Source: Guptibacillus hwajinpoensis
GTDB lineage: Bacteria > Bacillota > Bacilli > Bacillales > Bacillaceae_O
DNA: 64,000 bases
Assembly (NCBI GenBank): GCA_016841765.1
Contig: JAENYN010000009.1
Span: forward strand, 36,109-100,108
Direction: 5' to 3'
Shown in pieces: positions 1 to 9,195 of this stretch. Position 1 is the first letter of the stretch, and the number at the start of each line of letters is the position of its first letter. The notes under the pieces are model-generated. The model was not told where the DNA came from, did not search any database, and saw only the letters and a list, made by a program, of their open reading frames with translations. The position numbers and the translations under genes were made by a program.

Positions 1-780
1 GAAGCATTAAATATGGGGAGCATGTTCATTAAACGGACAGAAGAAATTTTGTCATGGATCGAAACCCAGCAAGACCGTCCATATTGTTCTGATGTGGAGG
101 AAGTCAAATTGCTCGCACCGATACCGCGCCCGGCAAAAAATATTTTTTGCATCGGCAAAAACTATCGGGATCATGCAATTGAACTCGGAAATGAAGGTGA
201 TATACCGGAAGCGCCGATTATCTTCTCAAAAAGCCCGACAGCAGTGGTCGGCCATCAAGATCCGGTGAAATTGCATGAGCGAGTGACAGAGCAGCTTGAC
301 TACGAAGGGGAGCTTGCTGTCATTATCGGGAAAAAGGGCATTGCAATCAAAGAAGAAGACGCATATCAGCACATATTCGGCTATACCATCTTAAATGATG
401 TGACTGCCCGGGACCTTCAGCAAAGACATAAGCAATACTTGCTCGGCAAGAGCCTTGATACTTCGTGTCCGATAGGGCCGTGGATCGTACATCGCTCACA
501 AATCCCTGAACCGTCTAAGCTTACAATTGAAACGAAAATCAATGGAGAAGTGCGGCAGCAGGGATCCCTCGATCAGCTGCTTTTCAGCATCCCGTATTTG
601 ATTTCGGTCATCTCCAGAGGGATGACGATTGAGCCCGGGGATATTATCGCAACCGGAACTCCTGCAGGTGTCGGCAAAGGCATGAAACCCCCGCGTTTCT
701 TAAAAGGTGGAGACCGGATGGAAATCACCATACCTGAAATCGGCACATTGTCCAATACGGTCGGAGATGAGCAGCTTTGA
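1..780 (+). CDS. yisK: FAA-hydrolase family protein YisK (5' end outside window)
   Basis: Fumarylacetoacetate-hydrolase fold enzyme; the family comprises metal-dependent hydrolases and decarboxylases of beta-keto acids. The reading frame is open to base 1, and the B. subtilis YisK protein is about 300 residues with an N-terminal lid region, so roughly 40 residues probably lie before the window; the ATG codons at 13 and 22 are likely internal. The core is intact: the KNIFCIGKNYRDHAIELG block, the QLDYEGELAVIIGK metal-binding acidic stretch, and the GDIIATGTPAGVGKG signature near the C-terminus. A strong hairpin terminator follows at 856-896. It stands first in an order (yisK, yisL, asnO) that matches B. 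subtilis. Confidence 0.9.
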   Translation, partial: EALNMGSMFIKRTEEILSWIETQQDRPYCSDVEEVKLLAPIPRPAKNIFCIGKNYRDHAIELGNEGDIPEAPIIFSKSPTAVVGHQDPVKLHERVTEQLDYEGELAVIIGKKGIAIKEEDAYQHIFGYTILNDVTARDLQQRHKQYLLGKSLDTSCPIGPWIVHRSQIPEPSKLTIETKINGEVRQQGSLDQLLFSIPYLISVISRGMTIEPGDIIATGTPAGVGKGMKPPRFLKGGDRMEITIPEIGTLSNTVGDEQL

Positions 781-855
781 TCATTCTCATCCTTAAACAA
801 TTAAAGCGTGAGAATTAAGCCTGCTTCAGCTGTACAAATAATGTAAGTTTCATTG

Positions 856-898
856 AAAACACACTGGACTTCACATATGGAGTCTCAGTGTGTTTTTT
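856..898 (+). terminator. Rho-independent terminator after yisK
   Basis: An 11-bp stem AAAACACACTG / CAGTGTGTTTT (856-866, 886-896), extended inward by GACT/AGTC, is followed by a run of T. It is well placed to end yisK transcription. Confidence 0.8.
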
Positions 899-934
899 TG
901 TTGGAAGAAGGAACATGGTTTTCAGATGTTGCCC

Positions 935-1207
935 GTTCCTTGCCGCTGCAGGCATTCGATTCTCTAAAGGCACAAGTGCGACATCTGTTACAACTTTCCT
1001 CCGGTCGCACTCACGGTATCTTCTTTACCGCAGGGCAACAGGGGGCCTCGGCACTACTCGTGCCTGTGGAGATAAAGCTTCTTCAAAAAGACACTGCACG
1101 AAGAAAATTGGTTTTTATTTTTGAGAAGCGTGTTGAGGAGGCTCAGCGCCTGTCCAGCGGAAAGCGAGTCCCTGCAGCGTAAATCTACACTAGCGTTTAA
1201 CAGAGCC
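935..1207. repeat. Composite dispersed repeat, including half of a MITE-like element
   Basis: Bases about 1085-1207 are, in reverse orientation, a copy of part of the MITE-like element at 41872-42114: the shared blocks are GCACGAAGAAAATTGG and the end GGCTCTGTTAAACG, here reversed and ending at 1207. Bases about 940-1075 instead resemble the repeat at 47213-47450 (CTGCAGGCATTCG, GCACAAGTGCG, GGTCGCACTCAC, TATCTTCTTT). The stretch therefore looks like one repeat broken by or fused with another. Reading frames crossing it are not genes. Confidence 0.65.
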
Positions 1208-1263
1208 TTCCAAATAAGAAAGAAATAAAAAAGAGGCGGGCCATAAATATTTCTGCTAATGAT

Positions 1264-1320
1264 AAACCCGAACGATTAGGTAAGATTTCAATGAATCTCT
1301 CGCCTGACCGTTCGGGTCTT
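1264..1320. terminator. Hairpin with ACCCGAACG/CGTTCGGGT stem
   Basis: Inverted repeat ACCCGAACG ... CGTTCGGGT separated by about 33 nt and followed by CTTTATTTA. It could terminate transcription but no gene directly precedes it. Confidence 0.4.
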
Positions 1321-1364
1321 TATTTACTCTCATAAATTTTTTGCCACTATTTTTAAAAACTATT

Positions 1365-1495
1365 GGAATGGAGCGGAAGACACTCGACTCCTACGGGAAA
1401 TAGAGGAAAGGCTGAGACCCCGCAGGCGAAGCCGAGGAGGCTCAGCTTCCTCCCCGTGGAAAGCGAGTGTCTGCAGCGCAATGGAACGAACTTGT
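1365..1495. repeat. Dispersed repeat (GGAATGGAGCGGAAGACACTCG type)
   Basis: About 130 bp beginning GGAATGGAGCGGAAGACAC and ending GAAAGCGAGTGTCTGCAGCG, with partly complementary ends (ACACTCG / CGAGTGT) and an internal GAGGCTCAGC-rich hairpin. Short elements of this style are scattered through many Bacillaceae chromosomes. No coding frame is visible. Together with 899-1364 this fills the 840 bp between yisK and gabD. Confidence 0.6.
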
Positions 1496-1621
1496 TTTTT
1501 TATCTTAACTGATTATTAGTAAACAGTATTACGTTGAATAGATAGTGTTCGTCTCTAAGCTTTAGTTATGTCCCAACCTCTTTAACTATAAATGATTCTG
1601 TGTCATCAGAAGCTTGTTGTT

Positions 1622-3049
1622 TTAATCGATTCCAATAGAAACATATTTTGTTTCCAGGTAGTCTTCGATGCCTTCGATTCCGCCTTCACGGCCGATTCCG
1701 CTTTGTTTCATGCCACCGAATGGTGCCTGTGCGGCTGACGGAACTCCGTCATTCCAGCCGATAATGCCGTAATCAAGCGCATTGACAACTTTGTTGCCGT
1801 TTGTGACACTTTCTGTAAAAACATAAGCAGCGAGACCAAACGGTGTATTGTTGGCATGCCGGATTCCTTCTTCGATGGTGGAGATCTTCTGGATAGGGGC
1901 AATCGGCCCGAATGTCTCTTCGTTCATGATGATCATACCCGGTGTTACATCAGTAAGAACGGTTGGCTCATAGAAGTAGACTCCATCATTCACATATCCC
2001 CTGCCGCCGGCTGCGGCTGTGGCGCCCTGTTTGACCGCATTTTGAACATGATTGTCAATTTTTTCGTAGCCTTCTTTATTGATGATGGGACCAATTTTCG
2101 TGTCTGGCTCCATTCCATTGCCGACTTTGAGTTCCTTCGTTTTTGCAACGAATTTCTCTGTGAATTCATCTAGAATGTTCTCCTGGACATATACGCGGTT
2201 TCCGCAAATGCATGTCTGGCCTCCGTTTCGGAACTTGGAAGCAAGGACCCCATCAACCGCTTTATCGATATCTGCATCATCGAGAACTATGATAGGCGCA
2301 TGCCCGCCAAGCTCAAGGGAGATTTTTTTCAGCGAATCGGAAGCCTGTTTCATAAGCATCTTGCCGATTTGTGTAGATCCTGTAAAGGTAATTTTGCTAA
2401 CGTGCGGATGGCTTAGCAGTTCACCGCCAATTTCTGCCGGATCTCCTGTAACGAGATTTACTACGCCTTTTGGTATGCCGGCCTGTTCGGCGAGTTCAAC
2501 GATTTTGACTGCAGTAAGCGGGGTTTCTTCAGCCGGTTTCACAACAAAGGTACAGCCGGAAGCAAGTGCCGGCGCCAATTTTCGTGTGATCATGGCAGCG
2601 GGGAAATTCCATGGCGTTATCGCGCCGACGACACCGACAGGCTGATGGCGGACCTCCATATGCTTGCCATCTTTATGCGGAGGGATAGTGCGCCCATAAA
2701 CCCGTTTCCCTTCTTCCGCAAACCATTCCACAAAGGATGCTGCATAGCGGACTTCGCCTTTTGATTCTTCATAAGGTTTCCCCATTTCTTTCGTCATGAT
2801 TTCAGCCAATTCATCTTCATGCTCAAGCATAAGATCGTTCAGCTTTTTCAAGTAGCCTGAGCGTTCGTATGCGGTGAGGTTTTTCCAATCTTCGAATGCA
2901 TCGTAAGCAGCGTTAATTGCCTGGCGTGTCTCCTTTTTGCCGCCCATCGGGACAGAACCGAACAATTCCCCTGTTGCCGGGTTGTTCACTTTAAGGCGTT
3001 CAAGGTCGCTGCCTGTCCATTCTCCGTTAATGAAAAACTGTTTTTCCAT
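1622..3049 (-). CDS. gabD: NAD(P)-dependent succinate-semialdehyde dehydrogenase
   Basis: Aldehyde dehydrogenase superfamily, 475 residues, cytoplasmic, expected to oxidise succinic semialdehyde to succinate in 4-aminobutyrate breakdown. Visible landmarks are the PWNFP motif after VGVVGAIT, the FTGST nucleotide-binding loop, the general-base glutamate in LELGGHAP and the catalytic cysteine in NGGQTCICGNR; that CICGNR context is typical of the GabD branch rather than betaine-aldehyde enzymes. The ATG is preceded by CCAGGAGGGTGG. It lies 290 bp downstream of rocD on the same strand, separated by a hairpin, so the two are probably separate transcripts within an amino-acid catabolic neighbourhood. 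Substrate is inferred from family resemblance. Confidence 0.85.
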   Translation of the reverse strand: MEKQFFINGEWTGSDLERLKVNNPATGELFGSVPMGGKKETRQAINAAYDAFEDWKNLTAYERSGYLKKLNDLMLEHEDELAEIMTKEMGKPYEESKGEVRYAASFVEWFAEEGKRVYGRTIPPHKDGKHMEVRHQPVGVVGAITPWNFPAAMITRKLAPALASGCTFVVKPAEETPLTAVKIVELAEQAGIPKGVVNLVTGDPAEIGGELLSHPHVSKITFTGSTQIGKMLMKQASDSLKKISLELGGHAPIIVLDDADIDKAVDGVLASKFRNGGQTCICGNRVYVQENILDEFTEKFVAKTKELKVGNGMEPDTKIGPIINKEGYEKIDNHVQNAVKQGATAAAGGRGYVNDGVYFYEPTVLTDVTPGMIIMNEETFGPIAPIQKISTIEEGIRHANNTPFGLAAYVFTESVTNGNKVVNALDYGIIGWNDGVPSAAQAPFGGMKQSGIGREGGIEGIEDYLETKYVSIGID

Positions 3050-3247
3050 TTTCCACCCTCCTGGTTTTGTAAAAATTTAAATACATATATATTGCCTCTA
3101 GTATGAATTCCTTTTCTGGACGGGATTTAAACGGGGTTTGGCTTGTTTGCGGGCTGTTACATTTTTGCTGATTTGGCTGGAACAAGCACTCTCCACGCAT
3201 CATCAGGTTCATGAAGAAATTCCAGGCGTATCCTCTTCAAATATAAA

Positions 3248-3280
3248 ACAGGAACGAATCGCTTGACTCGTTCCTGTTAT
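3248..3280 (-). terminator. Terminator after rocD
   Basis: On the minus strand AACAGGAACGA pairs with TCGTTCCTGTT and is followed by TTATATTT, 60 bp beyond the rocD stop codon. Confidence 0.65.
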
Positions 3281-3340
3281 CGATGGAATTCCGGCCGGTC
3301 ACCGTTCCGGGTTTGGTGACGGCGATAGTTCCATCAGGTG

Positions 3341-4534
3341 TTATACAGACATAATTTTCTTGATTTTATCAATCGCCCAGTCGAGGTCTTCTTGTGAGAT
3401 AATCAATGGAGGTGCAAAGCGGAGGACATTTTCATGTGTCTCCTTGCACAACAGGCCTTCTTCTTTAAGCTTTTCAGCATAAGGGCGGGCTGGTTCTGTC
3501 AATTCCATGCCGATGAACAGGCCTTTGCCGCGGACTTCTTTGATGACCGGATTGTCGACTTCACGGAGTTTGTCCATCATATACTCTCCAAGCTCAAGTG
3601 AGCGGTCAGCCAGTTTTTCATCTTCAAGCACTTCAAGTGAGGCAACGGAAACGGCGCAAGCAAGCGGATTGCCGCCGAATGTCGATCCGTGTGAACCCGG
3701 CTCGAATACACCTAGCACATCCTTGTTTGCTGCGACACAGGAGATCGGGAATACGCCTCCGCCAAGTGCCTTGCCGAGTATATACATATCCGGCTCAACA
3801 TCTTCCCAGTCACAGGCGAACGTTTTTCCGGAGCGGCCGAGGCCAGCCTGGATTTCATCCGCGATAAACAGGACATTATTTTCTTTGCATAATTCGGATG
3901 CTTCCTTCAAGAATCCTTCAGGCGGAACGATAATTCCTGCTTCTCCCTGGATCGGTTCGACGAGGAAAGCGGCTGTGTTTTCGGTAATCGCATTTTTCAG
4001 GGCATCAATATCTCCGTACGGCACAATTTTGATGCCTGGAAGCATTGGTCCGAAGCCCCTTTTGTATTCATCATTGGAGGACAACGAAACCGCTGTCATT
4101 GTCCGTCCATGGAAGTTGTTTTCACAGGCGATGATTTCAGCCTGGTTCTCCTGGACGCCTTTAACATCATAGGCCCAGCGCCGCGCCGCTTTAACGGCGG
4201 TTTCCACTGCTTCAGCGCCGGTATTCATTGGCAGGACCATTTTTTTGTTCGTAAGGCCGGACACTTTTTTATAAAACGGTCCGAGCTGGTCATTGTGAAA
4301 AGCGCGAGAGGTCAGCGTGATCCGGTCAGCTTGTTCTTTTAACGCTTCGATAATTTTCGGATGGCGGTGCCCCTGATTGACTGCTGAATATGCACTCAGC
4401 ATATCCATGTATTTGTTGCCCTCGGGATCTTCAACCCAAACTCCTTCCGCTTTGGAAATAACAATAGGAAGCGGATGGTAGTTATGTGCGCCATATTCTT
4501 CGGTCAATTTAATGATTTCCTGTGTCTTACTCAC
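3341..4534 (-). CDS. rocD: Ornithine--oxo-acid aminotransferase RocD
   Basis: PLP-dependent class III aminotransferase that converts ornithine and 2-oxoglutarate to glutamate semialdehyde and glutamate in arginine breakdown. The protein opens like other Bacillus RocD proteins ([21 protein letters not shown]) and carries the class III features: [17 protein letters not shown], the [12 protein letters not shown] block, [13 protein letters not shown] and the PLP lysine in [11 protein letters not shown] start it at the GTG at 4534 because GGAGGGG sits about 7 nt upstream; the longer frame from 4573 adds 13 residues and runs through that ribosome site. Length 397, normal for the family. Confidence 0.92.
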   Translation of the reverse strand: MSKTQEIIKLTEEYGAHNYHPLPIVISKAEGVWVEDPEGNKYMDMLSAYSAVNQGHRHPKIIEALKEQADRITLTSRAFHNDQLGPFYKKVSGLTNKKMVLPMNTGAEAVETAVKAARRWAYDVKGVQENQAEIIACENNFHGRTMTAVSLSSNDEYKRGFGPMLPGIKIVPYGDIDALKNAITENTAAFLVEPIQGEAGIIVPPEGFLKEASELCKENNVLFIADEIQAGLGRSGKTFACDWEDVEPDMYILGKALGGGVFPISCVAANKDVLGVFEPGSHGSTFGGNPLACAVSVASLEVLEDEKLADRSLELGEYMMDKLREVDNPVIKEVRGKGLFIGMELTEPARPYAEKLKEEGLLCKETHENVLRFAPPLIISQEDLDWAIDKIKKIMSV

Positions 4535-4711
4535 TGAAATCCCCTCCGATTCTATAATATCGAAAAACCGCATCTTTTATTATAACACGGGATTGGGCTG
4601 AGAATTCAGAACGTTTTTAAAAATTCACTTAATTACTAGTTAATAGTGGAAACATGATATGATGGACACAGAATGATAGACACAGAATGATAGCTGAAAG
4701 GAGAACGACTA

Positions 4712-5053
4712 ATGATTCATGCTCACGTTACATCATGGTTCCTTGCACTTGTCCTGTTTTTTGTCGGATATTATTTACTGAGGACCGGGAAAGAAAAACC
4801 CAAAAAAATCGTCCACAATATCTTGCGCCTGTTTTACCTGCTTATTATCGGCACAGGATTTTATATGCTGGCAGCCTATTATTCCTTTTATGATACTGCG
4901 ATTTTCAAAGGGATCCTCGGCTTATGGCTGATTTTTTCCATGGAAATGATTCTTGTTAAGGATAGTAAGGGGAAAAAGACATTTGCCTATTGGATTCAGT
5001 TTTTGATTTCCCTGGTTCTTGTCATGTTTTATGGTTACATTGTTCTCGATTAA
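4712..5053 (+). CDS. yisL: UPF0344 membrane protein YisL
   Basis: Small integral membrane protein of 113 residues with four predicted hydrophobic segments (about residues 4-22, 34-54, 60-82 and 90-112) and short charged loops such as RTGKEKPKK. It matches the UPF0344/YisL family of Bacillus in size and opening (MIHAHVTSWFLALVLFFVGY). Function is unknown. Start ATG 4712 has GAAAGGAGAA upstream. The position next to yisK follows B. subtilis. Confidence 0.85.
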   Translation: MIHAHVTSWFLALVLFFVGYYLLRTGKEKPKKIVHNILRLFYLLIIGTGFYMLAAYYSFYDTAIFKGILGLWLIFSMEMILVKDSKGKKTFAYWIQFLISLVLVMFYGYIVLD

Positions 5054-5099
5054 TAATCTGATAAATGATTGCTGCCGTTGACTTACCGGCAGCTTTTTC

Positions 5100-5290
5100 T
5101 TTGTTTAGGAAATTATAAAATTTTTGCTTTATGGATAAAAAGCGAGAAGGGAGTCATCCAGCTCCAGGCGCCAGCGGCTGTCGTCCTAAGCGGTGATTCC
5201 ATCCGGAAGGAAAGTGCGGGTACCACCGCTTATGCGTACGCCGCTAAAACGGTCGCCTTGCGCTTTTGTTCTTTGCGGCGGGCCATCCGT
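5100..5290. repeat. Dispersed repeat, copy 1 (GTCATCCAGCTCCAGGCGCCAGC type)
   Basis: Bases about 5106-5225 match 63880-64000 almost throughout: GGAAATTATAAA, GGATAAAAAGCG, GAAGGGAGTCATCCAGCTCC, AAGCGGTGAT and ATCCGGAAGGAAAG are shared. Several short inverted repeats inside (for example CAGCGGCTG and TAAGCGGTG with CACCGCTTA) could fold. It occupies most of the yisL to GGDEF-gene interval and has no believable gene. Confidence 0.75.
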
Positions 5291-5397
5291 TATCATGATG
5301 AGGGAATTCCTAAATAAGCACGCAAATGTGCCGATATAAAGAATAGGCCGGTGTTATATGGAAGATCGGCCTGGACAAATCGTGTGGCGGTGGAAAT

Positions 5398-8331
5398 GTG
5401 AAAACCTGGAACATCGTGTATGAGACAAAAGATAAATTGGAAAATTTCATAGATAAAAATGACATCCGGTCTGCCGATCGTGTACTTGTGCAAATTTTTT
5501 CGGGAATCACGGACCGGGACAAACTTCAGACGCTTGCAAATGAAATTGCAGACCTGCTTCCAAAAGCGGCTGTCGCAGGAGCGACGACTGATGGTGAAAT
5601 ACATAACGGAGAACTCAGTTTTTCTGCAGCCGTAATCACGATTTCTGTGTTTAGAAATACAGAAATTCATACTGCTCATATTGGTTGGGAGCATAACATT
5701 CCCGGCAGCAGGGCTGAAGGGAAGAGCCTCGCAAAAAAATTGGGATGTTCCGATCCGCAGGTACTGCTACTATTCAGCGACGGCTTGAATACAGACGGTA
5801 AGCAATTTATCAAAGGGGTGGAGGATATCCATCCGGATGCAGTGATTGCAGGGGGGATGGCCGGGGATAACGGTTTATTCCGGGAGGCGTTTGTAATTGA
5901 AGGACGGAATATACTCCATAATGGAGCGGTTGCAGTGGCTCTTGTAAGTGATAATCTCCAGGCCAAAACGTTTTTGAACCGGAATTGGACAAGGGTCGGG
6001 AAGGAAATGACAATAACGTCATCTGCCGGCAGAAGAATCGTAACAATCGATGATAAGCCAGCCGTGGAAGCTTTCGGGAAGTACCTGGGCTCCACTTCCG
6101 ATAAGGAACTTAAAATGACAGCTTCCGGTTTTCCGCTGATGGCAGGAAGGGAAGGGGAAGAACTCACCCTTTTTGTCAGCGGCCTGTTTGGCGATGGGTC
6201 GATTGAAGTGACGGAGCCTTTAAAGCAAGGGGAACAGGTCCAGTTTGCATACGGGAATGTGGAAGCGATGGTCCGCGACGCGGAAAAGATCGGCAACGAG
6301 TTGAAAAACTGGGCGACAGAAGCAGTTTTCATCTATTCCTGTATGGCACGGCGGCGTTTTTTGCAGGATTTTGCCGGACATGAACTGCAGGCCCTGAATA
6401 TTGAGTTTCCAATTTCGGGTTTTTTCTCGTACGGAGAATTTTTCAGAGATGATAAAAAAGAAGCTGATCTATGGAGCCAGTCAATGACGGTTCTGGCACT
6501 GTCAGAAACAGTCCCTGAAACAGAAGTGAAGAAGGATGGGAGCCCTGCAGGCAGCAGGATCACCATACCGGAAAAATACCGTCCGTTCGTGGCCATGTCC
6601 CACCTCCTTCATTCCGTAACAGAAGAGCTGCAGCACCTGAATAATCATTTGCAGGAATCGGAACAGCTTTTCAGATCCCTTTTCGAACATAATCCGGATA
6701 TCGTGTACTCTACCGACATGGACGGTTACTTTATGAGTGTGAACCCAGCTTTTGAAAAAAAATTCGGGATAAGCCGGTCAGAAATCAAAGGGAGCTTTTC
6801 TCTCGATTATATTGATCCGGAGGACAGGGAGCGGGTGATGTGCCATTTTGAGAAAACACTTCAGGGCATTGAACAGCACTATGATATGCTTATCGACGAC
6901 CGGAATGGCAACAAGGTTCATTTGCAGGTAAAAAATGTTCCGATCATGATCAACGGTAAAATGGCGGGAGTGTTTGGAATTGGCCGTGATTTAACCGAGC
7001 AAAAAGAAGCGGAGGAACAAATTTCATTTTTGGCTTATCATGATGCATCAACCGGTTTGCCGAACCGTTATTATTTAAAAGAGAAATTGGAGTTTCTTGT
7101 GAACCGGGCCGAAGCGACGGATAGACCGCTTGCCTTGCTGTTCATTGACCTTGACCATTTTAAAGTGATTAATGACAGCCTTGGCCACCAGGTCGGTGAT
7201 GAAATTCTGGAGATCGTCATAGAAAGGCTGAAGAAGGTCATGCCGGAAAGCGCTTTCCTGACCAGATTCGGCGGTGATGAATTTATTATGATTGTGCCGC
7301 ATCTCGATTCATTGGGTGACCTAGTGGTTGTCGCCCGCAGCCTGCTGTTTTCCCTTTCAGAAGTTGTCTATTATGCCGGCCGCGAATTTTTCATTACCGC
7401 CAGTATAGGCGGGAGCGTATATCCGGATGACGGAGAGGATGCCGGGACTCTTATAAAAAATGCCGATGCTGCCATGTTCCGGGCAAAGCAGCAGGGCCGC
7501 AACAGAGTGGAATTTTACGCGACCGAAATGAACGATACAGCCAAATATCGCCTTGAGCTCGAATCTTACTTGCGGAAAGGGCTGTACAACAATGAATTCT
7601 TCCTATGCTATCAGCCGATTATTGACATTGAAATCGGCCGTCTTACCGGCGCGGAGGCGTTGATCCGCTGGAACCATCCGAAACTGGGGCTTGTTTCGCC
7701 GGGAGACTTTATTCCAATTGCAGAAGAAATTGGAATAATCGAAGAAATCGGCCGCTGGGTCTTGTTTGAAGCATGTAAAACAATGAAAAAATGGCATGAA
7801 GATGGATTTGGCAATCTGACGATATCTGTCAATGTGAGCGGGAAACAATTTCAGAGCGGCCGGTTTTTGAAAGATGTAAAAGAAGTGCTGCTCGAGACAG
7901 CGCTTAATCCGGCTTACTTGAATCTGGAACTCACCGAAAGTGTGATGCTGAGAAACACCAGGTACACGATCGATGTCATGACGCAGCTCAAACAGCTGGG
8001 TGTAAAGGTCTCGATCGATGATTTCGGGACAGGTTATTCATCACTCAGTTATTTAAAAGACCTGCCGATCGATTTCATCAAAATCGATAAATCGTTTATC
8101 CATAACCTTGAAGAGGGATCGCCGGATATGGCAATCGCCCAGGCGATCATCACGATGGGAAAGGGATTATCAGTCGGTGTGCTTGCCGAGGGCGTGGAAA
8201 CAGCCCGTCAGCTTGAGATGCTGAAAAATCTGCGCTGCCGCTATATCCAAGGATTTTACATCAACAGGCCGTTAACGGAAGAACTGTTTGAAGAAGAAAT
8301 GGATAAACTGATTGAATATAAGTACCGCTGA
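5398..8331 (+). CDS. FIST-PAS-GGDEF-EAL cyclic-di-GMP signalling protein
   Basis: Large soluble signalling protein of 977 residues with no membrane segments. Domains in order: FIST N and C sensory domains (about residues 1-385; the family is thought to bind small ligands such as amino acids), a PAS domain (about 425-540, FRSLFEHNPDIVYSTDMDGYF), GGDEF (about 545-705, with an intact FGGDEF active site) and EAL (about 725-965, with EALIRW, DDFGTGYSS and KIDKSFI). Both catalytic motifs look complete, so it could make or degrade cyclic di-GMP. Start is GTG 5398 with GGCGGTGG just upstream; no ATG nearby fits better. It stands alone, followed by a terminator at 8376-8410. Confidence 0.88.
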   Translation: MKTWNIVYETKDKLENFIDKNDIRSADRVLVQIFSGITDRDKLQTLANEIADLLPKAAVAGATTDGEIHNGELSFSAAVITISVFRNTEIHTAHIGWEHNIPGSRAEGKSLAKKLGCSDPQVLLLFSDGLNTDGKQFIKGVEDIHPDAVIAGGMAGDNGLFREAFVIEGRNILHNGAVAVALVSDNLQAKTFLNRNWTRVGKEMTITSSAGRRIVTIDDKPAVEAFGKYLGSTSDKELKMTASGFPLMAGREGEELTLFVSGLFGDGSIEVTEPLKQGEQVQFAYGNVEAMVRDAEKIGNELKNWATEAVFIYSCMARRRFLQDFAGHELQALNIEFPISGFFSYGEFFRDDKKEADLWSQSMTVLALSETVPETEVKKDGSPAGSRITIPEKYRPFVAMSHLLHSVTEELQHLNNHLQESEQLFRSLFEHNPDIVYSTDMDGYFMSVNPAFEKKFGISRSEIKGSFSLDYIDPEDRERVMCHFEKTLQGIEQHYDMLIDDRNGNKVHLQVKNVPIMINGKMAGVFGIGRDLTEQKEAEEQISFLAYHDASTGLPNRYYLKEKLEFLVNRAEATDRPLALLFIDLDHFKVINDSLGHQVGDEILEIVIERLKKVMPESAFLTRFGGDEFIMIVPHLDSLGDLVVVARSLLFSLSEVVYYAGREFFITASIGGSVYPDDGEDAGTLIKNADAAMFRAKQQGRNRVEFYATEMNDTAKYRLELESYLRKGLYNNEFFLCYQPIIDIEIGRLTGAEALIRWNHPKLGLVSPGDFIPIAEEIGIIEEIGRWVLFEACKTMKKWHEDGFGNLTISVNVSGKQFQSGRFLKDVKEVLLETALNPAYLNLELTESVMLRNTRYTIDVMTQLKQLGVKVSIDDFGTGYSSLSYLKDLPIDFIKIDKSFIHNLEEGSPDMAIAQAIITMGKGLSVGVLAEGVETARQLEMLKNLRCRYIQGFYINRPLTEELFEEEMDKLIEYKYR

Positions 8332-8375
8332 GAAGTGCGGATTTGTTTGTGAAATCATGAGATACATTATTGTTA

Positions 8376-8410
8376 AAGGCTTAGAGAGGTAATTTTCTAA
8401 GCCTTTTTTA
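8376..8410 (+). terminator. Terminator after the GGDEF-EAL gene
   Basis: AAAGGCTTAGA pairs with TCTAAGCCTTT across a short loop and ends in TTTTTT. Confidence 0.85.
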
Positions 8411-8499
8411 TGTTTAGCAGGGTATTAAGGGATTTTTGCTTGAGGGTAATTGTTCATTGCCGTGGGTGATTTATGAGAAAGGCGAATTGGACGGTCTTT

Positions 8500-8790
8500 T
8501 CGGAATTAGGTGCACTGAATAATGGTTCAGTGCAGATAATCTCAGTCTTTTTGGAATTAGGCGCACTGAATAATGGTTCAGTGCGTATAATGCCAGCTCT
8601 ATACGGATTAGGCGCACTGAATAGAGATTCAGTGCGGATAATCTCAGTCTTTACGGAAATAGGCGCACTGAATAATGGTTCAGTGCGGATAATCTCAGTC
8701 TTTACGGAAATAGGCGCACAGAATATCCGTTCAGTGCCTTTAATTCCAGGTCTTCTCGGAATAGGACACTGAACAGAAGTTCAATCCTGT
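8500..8790. repeat. Palindromic tandem array 1 (51-bp period, six units)
   Basis: The core GCACTGAA - 6 nt - TTCAGTGC recurs with its first base at 8512, 8563, 8614, 8665, 8716 (GCACAGAA) and, decayed, near 8766: an exact 51-bp step. Between cores lies GGATAATCTCAGTCTTTACGG or variants. Because 51 is a multiple of three a 99-codon frame (8473-8772) stays open and would encode a 17-residue repeat, with GGGTGAT before its ATG. The sister arrays with 52-bp steps do not keep a frame, so I treat this as DNA or RNA structure, not a gene. Confidence 0.85.
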
Positions 8791-8810
8791 AACACGCTTT
8801 TTTAATTATA

Positions 8811-9005
8811 GGCACAAGAACCGAGCTGCCGTGCCTATAATGGATGCCCTGGCCCGATGAAAGGCACAAGAACCAAACTGCCATGCTCATAAAGAATGCC
8901 CTGACCTGAATAAAAGGACAAGAACCAAGCCGCCGTGCCCATAATGGATGCCCCTGGCCTGAATAAAGGTACAAGAACCACCACGCCGATATGTTTTTCT
9001 ACCTT
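8811..9005. repeat. Palindromic tandem array 2 (52-53-bp period, four units)
   Basis: Units begin GGCACAAGAACC at 8811 and 8863, GGACAAGAACC at 8915 and GGTACAAGAACC at 8968. Each has a left GGCAC and a right GTGCC-like arm (best in unit 1: GGCAC ... GTGCC TATAA), followed by ATGGATGCCCTGGCC. It lies directly upstream of asnO and shares the GGCAC/GTGCC core and TATAA tail with the arrays at 11136 and 31142. Confidence 0.8.
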
Positions 9006-9195
9006 ATTGAATCCCAAGCTGCAGAACGAGCCCCTCAGCATAAATCAAATCCCCTTATTATATCCCATTAAAAAACCCCTCTTTTAACAAACCCACAAGA
9101 ATGGTACATGCCCTTTCTCATTTCCAGGCAGGCGGCCGCATAAGCTGAATAAGTATAGGGAAATCAGCCGGTACCGAGCAGAAAGGGTGAAAGTT

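Noticed and set aside
853..1182. 109-codon open frame after yisK
   Set aside because: Runs through a terminator and dispersed repeats; no ribosome site and no protein-like pattern.
8473..8772. 99-codon open frame with 17-residue repeats and a fair ribosome site
   Set aside because: It coincides exactly with palindromic array 1; sister arrays with 52-bp steps keep no frame, so coding is not supported. Kept only as a question in the findings.
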